A stretch of 64,000 nt of DNA from Atherix ibis (lineage: Eukaryota > Arthropoda > Insecta > Diptera > Athericidae), in the NCBI GenBank assembly GCA_958298945.1, contig OY282609.1:44793393-44857392 (forward strand), given 5' to 3'. Both the position numbers and the translations under genes were made by a program. Each line of letters opens with the position of its first letter. The stretch's first letter is position 1. Below the pieces are notes generated by a model. That model did no database searches and was not told the DNA's origin. It worked only from the letters and a program-made list of their open reading frames with translations. This document shows positions 44,701 through 60,910 of the stretch, in pieces.

Positions 44701-45745
44701 TAAATATACTGCTTCATATTCCACTTAAATATACTACTTCATATTCCTCTTAAACATACTACTTCATATTCCTCTTAAACATACTACTTCATATTCCTCT
44801 TAAACATAATACTTCATATTCCTCTTAAATATACTACTTCATATTCCTCTTAAACATACTACTTCATATTCCTCTTAAACATACTACTTCCTATTCCTCT
44901 TAAATATACTACTTCATATTCCTCTTAAATATACTATTTCATATTCCTCTTAAATATACTACTTCATATTCCTCTTAAATATACTACTTCATATATCTCT
45001 TAAACATACTACTTCATATTCCTCTTAAACATACTACTTCATATTCTTCTTAAACATACTACTTCATATTCCTCTTAAACATACTACTTCATATTCCTCT
45101 TAAACATACTACTTCATATTCCTCTTAAATATACTACTTCATATTCCCTTTAAATATACTACTTCACATTCCTCTTAAACATACTACTTCATATTCCTCT
45201 TAAACATACTACTTCATATTCCTCTTAAACAAACTACTTCATATTCCTCTTAAACATACTATTTCATATTCCTCTTAAATATACTACTTCATATTCCTCT
45301 TAAATATACTACTTCATATATCTCTTAAACATACCACTTCATATTCCTCTTAAACATACTTCTTCATATTCCTCTTAAGCATACTACATCATATTCCTCT
45401 TAAACATACTACTTCATATTCCTCTTAAACATACTACTTCATATTCCTCTTAAACATACTACTTCATATTCCTCTTAAACATACTACTTCATATTCCTCT
45501 TAAATATACTACTTTATATTCCTCTTAAATATACTACTTCATATTCCTCTTAAACATACTACTTCATATTCCTCTTAAATATACTACTTCATATTCCCTT
45601 TAAATATACTACCTCATATTCCTCTTAAACATACTACTTCATATTCCTCTTAAACAAACTACTTCATATTCCACTTAAATGTACTACTTCATTTGCCTCT
45701 TAAACATACTACTTCACATTCCTCTTAAACATACTACTTCATATT
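35795..45745 (+). repeat. 4,975-bp tandem duplication of 199 satellite units
   Basis: Copy 1 is about 35,795-40,770 and copy 2 about 40,771-45,745. Rare markers match at 4,976 bp before and 4,975 bp after a one-base insertion near 37,191 that only copy 1 has: TACTACTATA at 35831 and 40807, ATTATCCTCT at 39341 and 44316, and ACTTCATTTG at 40711 and 45686. I noticed only a few substitutions, for example A38843 against G43818. Copy 1 also contains a looser internal repeat of about 2,475 bp (TATTCCTCTA at 36091 and 38567). Confidence 0.85.
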
Positions 45746-48700
45746 CCTCTTAAACATACTACTTCATATTCCTCTTAAACATACTACTTCATTTTCCTCT
45801 TAAACATACTACTTCATATTCCTCTTAAATATACTACTTCACATGCCTCTTAAATATACTACTTCATATTCCTCGTAAACATACTACTTCATATTCCTCT
45901 TAAATGTTCTACTTCATATTCCTCTTAAAAATACTACTTCATATTCCTCTTAAACATACTACTTCATATTCCTCTTAAACATACTACTTCATTTTCCTCT
46001 TAAACATACTACTTCATATTCCTCTTAAATATACTACTTCACATGCCTCTTAAATATACTACTTCATATTCCTCTTAAACATACTACTTCATATTCCTCT
46101 TAAATATACTACTTCATATTCCTCTTAAATATACTACTTCATATTCCTCTTAAATATAATACTTCGTATTCCTATTAAACATACTACTGCATATTCCTCT
46201 TTAACATACTACTTCATATTCCTCTTAAATATACTACTTCATATTCCCTTTAAATATACTACTTCATATTCCTCTTAAACATACTACTTCATATTCCTCT
46301 TAAAAATACTACTTCATATTCCTCTTAAACATACTACTTCATATTCCTCTTAAACATATTACTTCATATTCCTCTTAAACATACTACTTCATATTCCTCT
46401 TAAACATACTACTTCATATTCCTCTTAAACATACTACTTCATATTCCTCTTAAATATACTTCTTCATATTCCTCTTAAATATACTACTTCATATTCCTCT
46501 TAAATATACTACTTCATATTCCTCTTAAATATACTACTTCATATTCCTCTTAAATATACTACTTTATATATCTCTTAAACATACTATTTCATATTCCTCT
46601 TAAACATACTACTTCAAATTCTTCTTAAACATACTACTTCATATTCCTCTTAAACACACTACTTCATATTCCTCTTAAACATACTACTTCATATTCCTCT
46701 TAAACATACTACTTCATATTCCCTTTAAATATACTACTCCATATTCCTCTTAAGCATAATACTTCATATTCATCTTAAACATACTACGTCATATTCCTCT
46801 TAAACATACTACTTCATATTCCTCTTAAACATACTACTTCATATTCCTCTTAAACATACTACTTCATATTCCTCTTAAACATACTACTTCATATTCCTCT
46901 TAAATATACTACTTTATATTCCTCTTAAATATACTACTTCATATTCCTCTTAAACATACTACTTCATATTCCTCTTAAATATACTACTTCATATTCCCTT
47001 TAAATATACTACCTCATATTCCTCTTAAACATACTACTTCATATTCCTCTTAAACATACTGCTTCATATACCTCTTAAACATACTACTTCATATTCCTCT
47101 TAAACATACTACTTCATATTCCTCTTAAACATACTACTTCATATTCCTCTTAAACATACTACTTCATATTCCTCTTAAACATACTACTTCATATTCCTCT
47201 TAAATAAACTACTTCATATTCCTCTTAAATATACTACTTCATATTCCTCTTAAACAAACTACTTCATATTCCTCTTAAACATACTACTTCATATTCCTCT
47301 TAAATATACTGCTTCATATTCCACTTAAATATACTACTTCATATTCCTCTTAAACATACTACTTCATATTCCTCTTAAACATACTACTTCATATTCCTCT
47401 TAAACATACTACTTCATATTCCTCTTAAATATACTACTTCATATTCCTCTTAAACATACTACTTCATATTCCTCTTAAATATACTACTTCCTATTCCTCT
47501 TAAATATACTACTTCATATTCCTCTTAAATATACTATTTCATATTCCTCTTAAATATACTACTTCATATTCCTCTTAAATATACTACTTCATATATCTCT
47601 TAAACATACTACTTCATATTCCTCTTAAACATACTACTTCATATTCTTCTTAAACATACTACTTCATATTTCTCTTCAACATACTACTTCATATTCCTCT
47701 TAAACATACTACTTCATATTCCTCTTAAATATACTACTTCATATTCCTCTTAAACATACTACTTCATATTCCTCTAAAACATACTACTTCATATTCCTCT
47801 TAAATATACTACTTCATATTCTCTTTAAACATACTACTCCATATTCCTCTTAAGCATACTACTTCATATTCATCTTAAACATACTACATCATATTCCTCT
47901 TAAACATACTACTTCATATTCCTCTTAAACATACTACTTCATATTCCTCTTAAACACACTACTTCATATTCCTCTTAAACATACTACTTCATATTCCTCT
48001 TAAACATACTATTTCATATTCCTCTTAAATATACTACTTCATATTCCTCTTAAATATACTACTTCATATATCTCTTAAACATACCACTTCATATTCCTCT
48101 TAAACATACTACTTCATATTCCTCTTAAGCATACTAAATCATATTCCTCTTAAACATACTTCTTTATATTCCTCTTAAACATACTACTTCATATTCCTCT
48201 TAAACATACTACTTCATATTCCTCTTTAACATACTACTTCATATTCCTCTTAAATATACTACTTTATATTCCTCTTAAATATACTACTTCATATTCCTCT
48301 TAAACATACTACTTCATATTCCTCTTAAATATACTACTTCATATTCCCTTTAAATATACTACCTCATATTCCTCTTAAACATACTACTTCATATTCCTCT
48401 TAAACAAACTACTTCATATTCCACTTAAATGTACTACTTCATTTTCCTCTTAAACATACTACTTCACATTCCTCTTAAACATACTACTTCATATTCCTCT
48501 TAAATATACTACTTCATATTCCTCTTAAACATACTACTTCATTTTCCTCTTAAACATACTACTTCATATTCCTCTTAAATATACTACTTCACATGCCTCT
48601 TAAATATACTACTTCATATTCGTCGTAAACATACTACTTCATATTCCTCTTAAACGTTCTACTCCATATTCCTCTTAAAAATACTACTTCATATTCCTCT

Positions 48701-51015
48701 TAAACATACTACTTCATATTCCTCTTAAACATACTACTTCATATTCCTCTTAAACATACTACTTCATATTCCTCTTAAATATACTACTTCATATTCCTCT
48801 TAAATATACTACTTCATATTCCTCTTAAATATACTACTTCGTATTCCTATTAAACATACTACTGCATATTCCTCTTAAACATACTACTTCATATTCCTCT
48901 TAAATATACTACTTCATATTCCCTTTAAATATACTACTTCATATTCCTCTTAAACATACTACTTCATATTCCTCTTAAAAATACTACTTCATATTCCTCT
49001 TAAACATACTACTTCATATTCCTCTTAAACATATTACTTCATATTCCTCTTAAACATACTACTTCATATTCCTCTTAAACATACTACTTCATATTCCTCT
49101 TAAACATACTACTTCATATTCCTCTTAAATATACTTCTTCATATTCCTCTTAAATATACTACTTCATATTCCTCTTAAACAAACTACTTCATATTCCTCT
49201 TAAACATACTACTTCATATTCCTCTTAAATATACTGCTTCATATTCCACTTAAATATAATACTTCATATTCCTCTTAAACATACTACTTCATATTCCTCT
49301 TAAACATAACTTCATATTCCTCTTAAACATACTACTTCATATTCCTCTTAAATATACTACTTTATATTCCTCTTTAACATACTACTTCATATTCCTCTTA
49401 AACATACTACTTCATATTCCTCTTAAATATACTACTTCATATTCCTCTTAAATATACTACTTCATATTCCTCTTAAATATACTACTTCATATTCCTCTTA
49501 AATATACTACTTCATATATCTCTTAAACATACTACTTCATATTCCTCTTAAACATACTACTTCAAATTCTTCTTAAACATACAACTTCATATTCCTCTTA
49601 AACACACTACTTCATATTCCTCTTAAACATACTACTTCATATTCCTCTTAAATATACTACTTCATATTCCCTTTAAATATACTACCCCATATTCCTCTTA
49701 AGCATACTACTTCATATTCATCTTAAACATACTACATCATATTCCTCTTAAACATACTACTTCATATTCCTCTTAAACATACTACTTCATATTCCTCTTA
49801 AACATACTACTTCATATTCCTCTTAAACATACTACTTCATATTCCACTTAAATATACTACTTTATATTCCTCTTAAATATACTACTTCATATTCCTCTTA
49901 AACATACTACTTCATATTCCTCTTAAATATACTACTTCATATTCCTCTTAAATATACCACTTCATATTCCTCTTAAACATACTACTTCATATTCCTCTTA
50001 AACATACTACTTCCTATTCCTCTTAAATATACTACTTCATATTCCTCTTAAATATACTATTTCATATTCCTCTTAAATATACTACTTCATATTCCTCTTA
50101 AATATACTACTTCATATATCTCTTAAACATACTACTTCATATTCCTCTTAAACATACTACTTCATATTCTTCTTAAACATACTACTTCATATTCCTCTTA
50201 AACATACTACTTCATATTCCTCTTAAACATACTACTTCATATTCCTCTTAAATATACTACTTCATATTCCTCTTAAACATACTACTTCATATTCCTCTAA
50301 AACATACTACTTCATATTCCTCTTAAATATACTACTTCATATTCTCTATAAACATACTACTCCATATTCCTCTTAAGCATACTACTTCATATTCATCTTA
50401 AACATACTTCATCATATTCCTCTTAAACATACTACTTCATATTCCTCTTAAACATACTACTTCATATTCCTCTTAAACATACTACTTCATATTCCTCTTA
50501 AATATACTACTTTATATTCCTCTTAAATATACTACTTCATATTCCTCTGAAACATACTGCTTCATATTCCTCTTAAATATACTGCTTCATATTCCTCTTA
50601 AATATACTACTTCATATTCCTCTTAAATATACTACTTCATATTCCTCTTAAATATACTACTTCATATATCTCTTAAACATACTACTTCATATTCCTCTTA
50701 AACATACTACTTCATATTCTTCTTAAACATACTACTTCATATTCCTCTTAAACACACTACTTCATATTCCTCTTAAACATACTACTTCATATTCCTCTTA
50801 AACATACTACTTCATATACCTCTTAAATATACTACTTCATATTCCCTTTAAATATACTACTCCATATTCCTCTTAAGCATACTACTTCATATTCATCTTA
50901 AACATACAACATCATATTCCTCTTAAACGTACTACTTCATATTCCTCTTAAACATACTACTTCATATTCCTCTTAAACATACTACTTCATATTCCTCTTA
51001 AACATACTACTTCAT

Positions 51016-53365
51016 ATTCCTCTTAAATATACTACTTTATTATCCTCTTAAATATACTACTTCATATTCCTCTTAAACATACTACTTCATATTCCTCTTA
51101 AATATACTTCTTCATATTCCCTTTAAATATACTACCTCATATTCCTCTTAAACATACTACTTCATATTCCTCTTAAACATACTGCTTCATATTCCTCTTA
51201 AACATACTACTTCATATTCCTCTTAAACATACTACTTCTTATTCCTCTTAAACATACTACTTCATATTCCTCTTAAACATACTACTTCATATTCCTCTTA
51301 AACATACTACTTCATATTCCTCTTAAATAAACTACTTCATATTCCTCTTAAATATACTACTTCATATTCCTCTTAAACAAACTACTTCATATTCCTCTTA
51401 AATATACTACTTCATATTCCTCTTAAATATACTGCTTCATATTCCACTTAAATATACTACTTCATATTCCTCTTAAACATATTGCTTCATATTCCTCTTA
51501 AACATACCACTTCATATTCCTCTTAAACATAATACTTCATATTCCTCTTAAATATACTACTTCATATTCCTCTTAAACATACTACTTCATATTCCTCTTA
51601 AACATACTACTTCCTATTCCTCTTAAATATACTACTTCATATTCCTCTTAAATATACTATTTCATATTCCTCTTAAATATACTACTTTATATTCCTCTTA
51701 AATATACTACTTCATATTCCTCTTAAACATACTTCTTCATATTCCTCTTAAATATACTACTTCATATTCCCTTTAAATATACTACCTCATATTCCTCTTA
51801 AACATACTACTTCATATTCCTCTTAAACAAACTACTTCATATTCCACTTAAATGTACTACTTCATTTTCCTCTTAAACATACTACTTCACATTCCTCTTA
51901 AACATACTACTTCATATTCCTCTTAAACATACTACTTCATATTCCTCTTAAACATACTACTTCATTTTCCTCTTAAACATACTACTTCATATTCCTCTTA
52001 AATATACTACTTCACATGCCTCTTAAATATACTACTTCATATTCCTCGTAAACATACTACTTCATATTCCTCTTAAACGTTCTACTTCATATTCCTCTTA
52101 AAAATACTACTTCATATTCCTCTTAAACATACTACTTCATATTCCTCTTAAACATACTACTTCATATTCCTCTTAAATATACTACTTCATATTCCTCTTA
52201 AATATACTACTTTATTATCCTCTTAAATATACTACTTCATATTCCTCTTAAACATACTACTTCATATTCCTCTTAAATATACTTCTTCATATTCCCTTTA
52301 AATATACTACCTCATATTCCTCTTAAACATACTACTTCATATTCCTCTTAAACATACTGCTTCATATTCCTCTTAAACATACTACTTCATATTCCTCTTA
52401 AACATACTACTTCTTATTCCTCTTAAACATACTACTTCATATTCCTCTTAAACATACTACTTCATATTCCTCTTAAACATACTACTTCATATTCCTCTTA
52501 AATAAACTACTTCATATTCCTCTTAAATATACTACTTCATATTCCTCTTAAACAAACTACTTCATATTCCTCTTAAATATACTACTTCATATTCCTCTTA
52601 AATATACTGCTTCATATTCCACTTAAATATACTACTTCATATTCCTCTTAAACATATTGCTTCATATTCCTCTTAAACATACCACTTCATATTCCTCTTA
52701 AACATAATACTTCATATTCCTCTTAAATATACTACTTCATATTCCTCTTAAACATACTACTTCATATTCCTCTTAAACATACTACTTCCTATTCCTCTTA
52801 AATATACTACTTCATATTCCTCTTAAATATACTATTTCATATTCCTCTTAAATATACTACTTTATATTCCTCTTAAATATACTACTTCATATTCCTCTTA
52901 AACATACTTCTTCATATTCCTCTTAAATATACTACTTCATATTCCCTTTAAATATACTACCTCATATTCCTCTTAAACATACTACTTCATATTCCTCTTA
53001 AACAAACTACTTCATATTCCACTTAAATGTACTACTTCATTTTCCTCTTAAACATACTACTTCACATTCCTCTTAAACATACTACTTCATATTCCTCTTA
53101 AACATACTACTTCATATTCCTCTTAAACATACTACTTCATTTTCCTCTTAAACATACTACTTCATATTCCTCTTAAATATACTACTTCACATGCCTCTTA
53201 AATATACTACTTCATATTCCTCGTAAACATACTACTTCATATTCCTCTTAAACGTTCTACTTCATATTCCTCTTAAAAATACTACTTCATATTCCTCTTA
53301 AACATACTACTTCATATTCCTCTTAAACATACTACTTCATATTCCTCTTAAATATACTACTTCAT
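51016..53365 (+). repeat. 1,175-bp tandem duplication of 47 satellite units
   Basis: Copy 1 is about 51,016-52,190 and copy 2 about 52,191-53,365. ACTACTTTAT followed by TATCC at 51031 and 52206, ACTACTTCTT at 51231 and 52406, and AAACGTTCTA at 52075 and 53250 all lie exactly 1,175 bp apart. The copies look almost identical. Confidence 0.85.
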
Positions 53366-55980
53366 ATTCTTCTTAAATATACTACTTCATATTCCTCTTA
53401 AATATACTACTTCGTATTCCTCTTAAACATAATACTGCATATTCCTCTTAAACATAATACTTCATATTCCTCTTAAATATACTACTTCATATTCCCTTTA
53501 AATATACTACTTCATATTCCTCTTAAACATACTACTTCATATTCCTCTTAAAAATACTACTTCATATTCCTCTTAAACATACTACTTCATATTCCTCTTA
53601 AACATACTACTTCATATTCCTCTTAAACATACTACTTCATATTCCTCTTAAACATACTACTTCATATTCCTCTTAAACATACTACTTCATATTCCTCTTA
53701 AATATACTACTTTATATTCCTCTTAAATATACTACTTCATATTCCTCTTAAACATACTACTTCATATTCCTCTTAAATATACTACTTCATATTCCCTTTA
53801 AATATACTACCTCATATTCCTCTTAAACATACTACTTCATATTCCTCTTAAACATACTGCTTCATATACCTCTTAAACATACTACTTCATATTCCTCTTA
53901 AACATACTACTTCATATTCCTCTTAAACATACTACTTCATATTCCTCTTAAACATACTACTTCATATTCCTCTTAAACATACTACTTCATATTCCTCTTA
54001 AATAAACTACTTCATATTCCTCTTAAATATACTACTTCATATTCCTCTTAAACAAACTACTTCATATTCCTCTTAAACATACTACTTCATATTCCTCTTA
54101 AATATACTGCTTCATATTCCACTTAAATATACTACTTCATATTCCTCTTAAACATACCACTTCATATTCCTCTTAAACATTCTACTTCATATTCCTCTTA
54201 AACATACTACTTCATATTCCTCTTAAATATACTACTTCATATTCCTCTTAAACATACTACTTCATATTCCTCTTAAACATACTACTTCCTATTCCTCTTA
54301 AATATACTACTTCATATTCCTCTTAAATATACTATTTCATATTCCTCTTATATATACTACTTCATATTCCTCTTAAATATACTACTTCATATATCTCTTA
54401 AACATACTACTTCATATTCCTCTTAAACATACTACTTCATATTCTTCTTAACCATACTACTTCATATTCCTCTTAAACATACTACTTCATATTCCTCTTA
54501 AACATACTACTTCATATTCCTCTTAAATATACTACTTCATATTCCCTTTAAATATACTACTTCATATTCATCTTAAGCATACTACTTCATATTCCTCTTA
54601 AACATACTACTTCATATTCCTCTTAAATATACTACTTCATATTCCCTTTAAATATACTACCTCATATTCCTCTTAAACATACTACTTCATATTCCTCTTA
54701 AACATATTGCTTCATATTCCACTTAAATATACTACTTCATATTCCTCTTAAACATACTACTTCATATTCCTCTTAAACATACTACTTCATATTCCTCTTA
54801 AACATACTACTTCATTTTCCTCTTAAACATACTACTTCATATTCCTCTTAAATATACTACTTCACATGCCTCTTAAATATACTACTTCATATTCCTCGTA
54901 AACATACTACTTCATATTCCTCTTAAACGTTCTACTTCATATTCCTCTTAAAAATACTACTTCATATTCCTCTTAAACATACTACTTCATATTCCTCTCA
55001 AACATACTACTTCGTATTCCTCTTAAACATACTACTTCATATTCCTCTTAAATATACTACTTCATATTCCTCTTAAATATACTACTTCATATTCCTCTTA
55101 AATATACTACTTCGTATTCCTCTTAAACATACTACTGCATATTCCTCTTAAACATACTACTTCATATTCCTCTTAAATATACTACTTCATATTCCCTTTA
55201 AATATACTACTTCATATTCGTCTTAAACATACTACTTCATATTCCTCTTAAACATACTACTTCATATTCCTCTTAAAAATAATACTTCATATTCCTCTTA
55301 AACATACTACTTCATATTCCTCTTAAATATACTACTTCATATTCCCTTTAAATATACTACTTCATATTCGTCTTAAACATACTACTTCATATTCCTCTTA
55401 AACATACTACTTCATATTCCTCTTAAACATACTACTTCATATTCCTCTTAAATATACTACTTCATATTCCTCTTTAATATACTTCTTCATATTCCTCTTA
55501 AATATACTACTTCGTATTCCTCTTAAACATACTACTGCATATTCCTCTTAAACATACTATTTCATATTCCTCTTAAATATACTACTTCATATTCCTCTTA
55601 AAAATACTACTTCATATTCCTCTTAAACATACTACTTCATATTCCTCTTAAATATACCTCTTCATATTCCTCTTAAATATACTACTTCATATATCTCTTA
55701 AACAAACTACTTCATATTCCTCTTAAACATACTACTTCATATTCTTCTTAAACATACTACTTCATATTCCTCTTAAACATACTACTTCATATTCCTCTTA
55801 AACATACTACTTCATATTCCTCTTAAATATACTACTTCATATTCCCTTTAAATATACTACTTCATATTCCTCTTAAGCATACTACTTCATATTCCTCTTA
55901 AACATACTACTTCATATTCCTCTTAAACATACTACTTCATATTCCTCTTAAACATACTACTTCATATTCCTTTTAAACAT

Positions 55981-56170
55981 ACTACTTCATATTCCTCTTA
56001 AATATACTACTTCATATTCCTCTTAAATATACTACTTTATATTCCTCTTAAATATACTACTTCATATTCCTCTTAAACCATACTACTTCATATTCCTCTT
56101 AAACATACTACTTCAAATTTCTCTTAAACATACTACTTCATATTCCTCTTAAACATACTACTTCATATTC
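55981..56170 (+). repeat. block shared with 63,681-63,870 (one-base insertion marker)
   Basis: The unit AAACCATACTAC (one extra C, at 56075) is followed one unit later by TTCAAATTTCTC. The same pair occurs at 63776 onward, 7,701 bp away, with the same flanking units including a TTTATATTCC unit. The shared insertion shows common descent of the two blocks. Confidence 0.7.
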
Positions 56171-58590
56171 CTCTTAAATATACTACTTCATATTCCTTTT
56201 AAATATACTACTTCATATTCCTCTTAAGCATACTACTTCATATTCCTCTTAAACATACTACTTCATATTCCTCTTAAACATACTACTTCATATTCCTCTT
56301 AAATATACTACGTCATATTCCTCTTAAATATACTACTTCATATATCTCTTAAACATACTACTTCATATTCCTCTTAAACATACTACTTCATATTCTTCTT
56401 AAACATACTACTTCATATTCCTCTTAAACATACTACTTCATATTCCTCTTAAACATACTACTTCATATTCCTCTTAAATATACTACTTCATATTCGCTTT
56501 AAATATACTACTTCATATTCCTCTTAAGCATACTACTTCATATTCCTCTTAAACATACTACTTCATATTCCTCTTAAATATACTACTTCATATTCCTCTT
56601 AAACATACTACTTCATATTCCTCTTAAACATACTACTTCATATTCCTCTTAAATATACTACTTTATATTCCTATTAAATATACTACTTCATATATCTCTT
56701 AAACATACTACTTCATATTCCTCTTAAACATACTACTTCATATTCTTCTTAAACATACTACTTCATATTCCTCTTAAACATACTACTTCATATTCCTCTT
56801 AAACATACTACTTCATATTCTTCTTAAATATACTACTTCATATTCCCTTTAAATATACTACTTTATATTTCTCTTCAGCATACTACTTCATATTCCTCTT
56901 AAATATACTACTTCATATTCCTCTTAAACATACTACTTCATATTCCTCTTAAACATACTACTTCATATTCCTCTTAAACATACTACTTCATATTCCTCTT
57001 AAACATACTACTTCATATTCCTCTTATATATACTACTTTATATTCCTCTTAAATATACTACTTCATATTCCTCTTAAACATACTACTTCATATTCCTCTT
57101 AAATATACTACTTCATATTCCTCTTAAATATACTACTTCATATTCCTCTTAAATATACTACTTCGTATTCCTCCTAAACATACTACTGCATATTCCTCTT
57201 AAACATACTACTTCATATTCCTCTTAAATAAACTACTTCATATTCCCTTTAATTATACTACTTTATATTCCTCTTAAACATACTACTTCATATTCCTCTT
57301 ACACATACTACTTCATATTCCTCTTAAACATACTACTTCATATTCCTCTTAAACATACTACTTCATATTCCTCTTAAACATACTACTTCATATTCCTCTT
57401 AAATATACTACTTCATATTCCTCTTAAATATACTACTTCATATTCCTCTTAAATATACAACTTCGTATTCCTCTTAAACATACTACTGCATATTCCTCTT
57501 AAACATACTATTTCATATTCCTCTTAAATATACTACTTCATATTCCTCTTAAACATACTACTTCATATTCCTCTTAAATATACTACTTCGTATTCCTCTT
57601 AAACATACTACTGCATATTCCTCTTAAATATACTACTTCATATTCCTCTTAAATATACTACTTAATATTCCTTTTAAATATACTACTTCATATATCTCTT
57701 AAACATACTACTTCATATTCCTCTTAAACATACTACTACTTATTCCTCTTAAGCATACTGCTTCATATTCCTCTTAAACATACTACTTCACATTCCTCTT
57801 AAACATACTACTTCATATTCCTCTTAAACATACTACTTCATATTCCTCTTTAATATGCTACTTCATATTCCCTTTAAATATACTACTTCATATTATTCTT
57901 AAATATACTACTTCATATTCCCTTTAAATATACTACTTCATATTCCTCTTCAGCATACTACTTCATATTCCTCTTAAACATACTACTTCATATTCCTCTT
58001 AAACATACTACTTCATATTCCTCTTAAACATACTACTTCATATTCCTCTTAAACATACTACTTCATATTCCTCTTAAACATACTACTTCATATTCCTCTT
58101 AAATATACTACTTTATATTCCTCTTAAATATACTACTTCATATTCCTCTTAAACATACTACTTCATATTCCTCTTAAATATACTACTTCATATTCCTCTT
58201 AAATATACTATTTCATATTCCTCTTAAATATACTACTTCGTATTCCTCTTAAACATACTAATGCATATTCCTCTTAAACATACTACTTCATATTCCTCTT
58301 AAATATACTACTTCATATTCCCTTTAAATATACTACTTTATATTCCTCTTAAACATGCTACTTCATATTCCTCTTTAACATACTACTTCATATTCTTCTT
58401 AAACATACTACTTCATATTCCTCTTAAACATACTACTTCATATTCCTCTTAAACATACTACTTCATATTCCTCTTAAATATACTACTTCATATTCCTCTC
58501 AAATATACTAATTCATATTCCTCTTAAATATATAACTTCGTATTCCTCTTAAACATACTACTGCATATTCCTCTTAAACATACTATTTCA

Positions 58591-60910
58591 TATTCCTCTT
58601 AAATATACTACTTCATATTCCTCTTAAACATACTACTTCATATTCCTCTTAAATATACTACTTCGTATTCCTCTTAAACATACTACTGCATATTCCTCTT
58701 AAATATACTACTTCATATTCCTCTTAAATATGCTACTTCATATTCCTTTTAAATATACTACTTCATATATCTCTTAAACATACTACTTCATATTCCTCTT
58801 AAACATACTACTACATATTCCTCTTAAGCATACTGCTTCATATTCCTCTTAAACATACTACTTCACATTCCTCTTAAACATACTACTTCATATTCCTCTT
58901 AAACATACTACTTCATATTCCTCTTAAACATACTACTTCATATTCCTCTTAAACATACTACTTCATATTCCTCTTAAACATACTACTTCATATTCCTCTT
59001 AAACATACTACTTCATATTCCTCTTAAATATACTACTTCATATTCCCTTTAAATATACTACCTTATATTCCTCTTAAGCATACTACTTCATATTCCTCTT
59101 AAACATACCACTTCATATTCCTCTTAAACATACTACTTCATATTCCTCTTAAACATACTACTTCATATTCCTCTTAAACAAACTACTTCATATTCCTCTT
59201 AAACATACTACTTCATATTCCTCTTAAATATATTATTTCATATTCCCTTTAAATATACTACTTCATATTCCTCTTAAGCATACTACTTCATATTCCTCTT
59301 AAACATACTACTTCATATTCCTCTTAAATATATTACTTCATATATCTCTTAAACATACTACTTCATATTCCTCTTAAACATACTACTTCATATTCTTCTT
59401 AAACATACTACTTCATATTCCTCTTAAATATACTACTTCATATTCCTCTTAAACATACTACTTCATATTCCTCTTAAATATTCTACTTCATATTCCCTTT
59501 AAATATACTACTTCATATTCCTCTTAAGCATACTATTTCATATTCCTCTTAAATATACTACTTCATATTCCTCTTAAACATACTACTTCATATTCCTGTT
59601 AAATATACTACTTCGTATTCCTCTTAAACATACTACTGCATATTCCTCTTAAATATACTACTTCATATTCCTCTTAAATATACTACTTCATATTCCTTTT
59701 AAATATACTACTTCATATATCTCTTAAACATACTACTTCATATTCCTCTTAAACATACTACTACATATTCCTCTTAAGCATACTGCTTCATATTCCTCTT
59801 AAACATACTACTTCACATTCCTCTTAAACATACTACTTCATATTCCTCTTAAACATACTACTTCATATTCCTCTTAAACATACTACTTCATATTCCTCTT
59901 AAACATACTACTTCATATTCCTCTTAAACATACTACTTCATATTCCTCTTAAACATACTACTTCATATTCCTCTTAACTATACTACTTCATATTCCCTTT
60001 GAATATACTACTTCATATACCTCTTAAGCATACTACTTCATATTCCTCTTAAACATACCACTTCATATTCCTCTTAAACATACTACTTCATATTCCTCTT
60101 AAACATACTACTTCATATTCCTCTTAAACAAACCACTTCATATTCCTCTTAAACATACTACTTCATATTCCTCTTAAATATATTATTTCATATTCCCTTT
60201 AAATATACTACTTCATATTCCTCTTAAGCATACTACTTCATATTCCTCTTAAACATACTACTTCATATTCCTCTTAAATATATTACTTCATATATCTCTT
60301 AAACATACTACTTCATATTCCTCTTAAACATACTACTTCATATTCTTCTTAAACATACTACTTCATATTCCTCTTAAATATACTACTTCATATTCCTCTT
60401 AAACATACTACTTCATATTCCTCTTAAATATTCTACTTCATATTCCCTTTAAACATACTACTTCATATTCCTCTTAAGCATACTATTTCATATTCCTCTT
60501 AAATATACTACTTCATATTCCTCTTAAACATACTACTTCATATTCCTCTTAAATATACTACTTCGTATTCCTCTTAAACATACTACTGCATATTCCTCTT
60601 AAATATACTACTTCATATTCCTCTTAAATATACTACTTCATATTCCTTTTAAATATACTACTTCATATATCTCTTAAACATACTACTTCATATTCCTCTT
60701 AAACATACTACTACATATTCCTCTTAAGCATACTGCTTCATATTCCTCTTAAACATACTACTTCACATTCCTCTTAAACAGACTACTTCATATTCCTCTT
60801 AAACATACTACTTCATATTCCTCTTAAACATACTACTTCATATTCCTCTTAAACATACTACTTCATATTCCTCTTAAACATACTACTTCATATTCCTCTT
60901 AAACATTCTA
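58591..60910 (+). repeat. 950-bp higher-order repeat, two full copies and a partial third
   Basis: CTACATATTC followed by CTCTTAAGCA and TACTGCTTCA occurs at 58811, 59761 and 60711, exactly 950 bp (38 units) apart, with the same unit order around each. Copies differ at single bases, such as TATTCCTGTT at 59591 against TATTCCTCTT at 58641 and 60541. Related but shortened copies follow to about 62,050. Confidence 0.8.
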
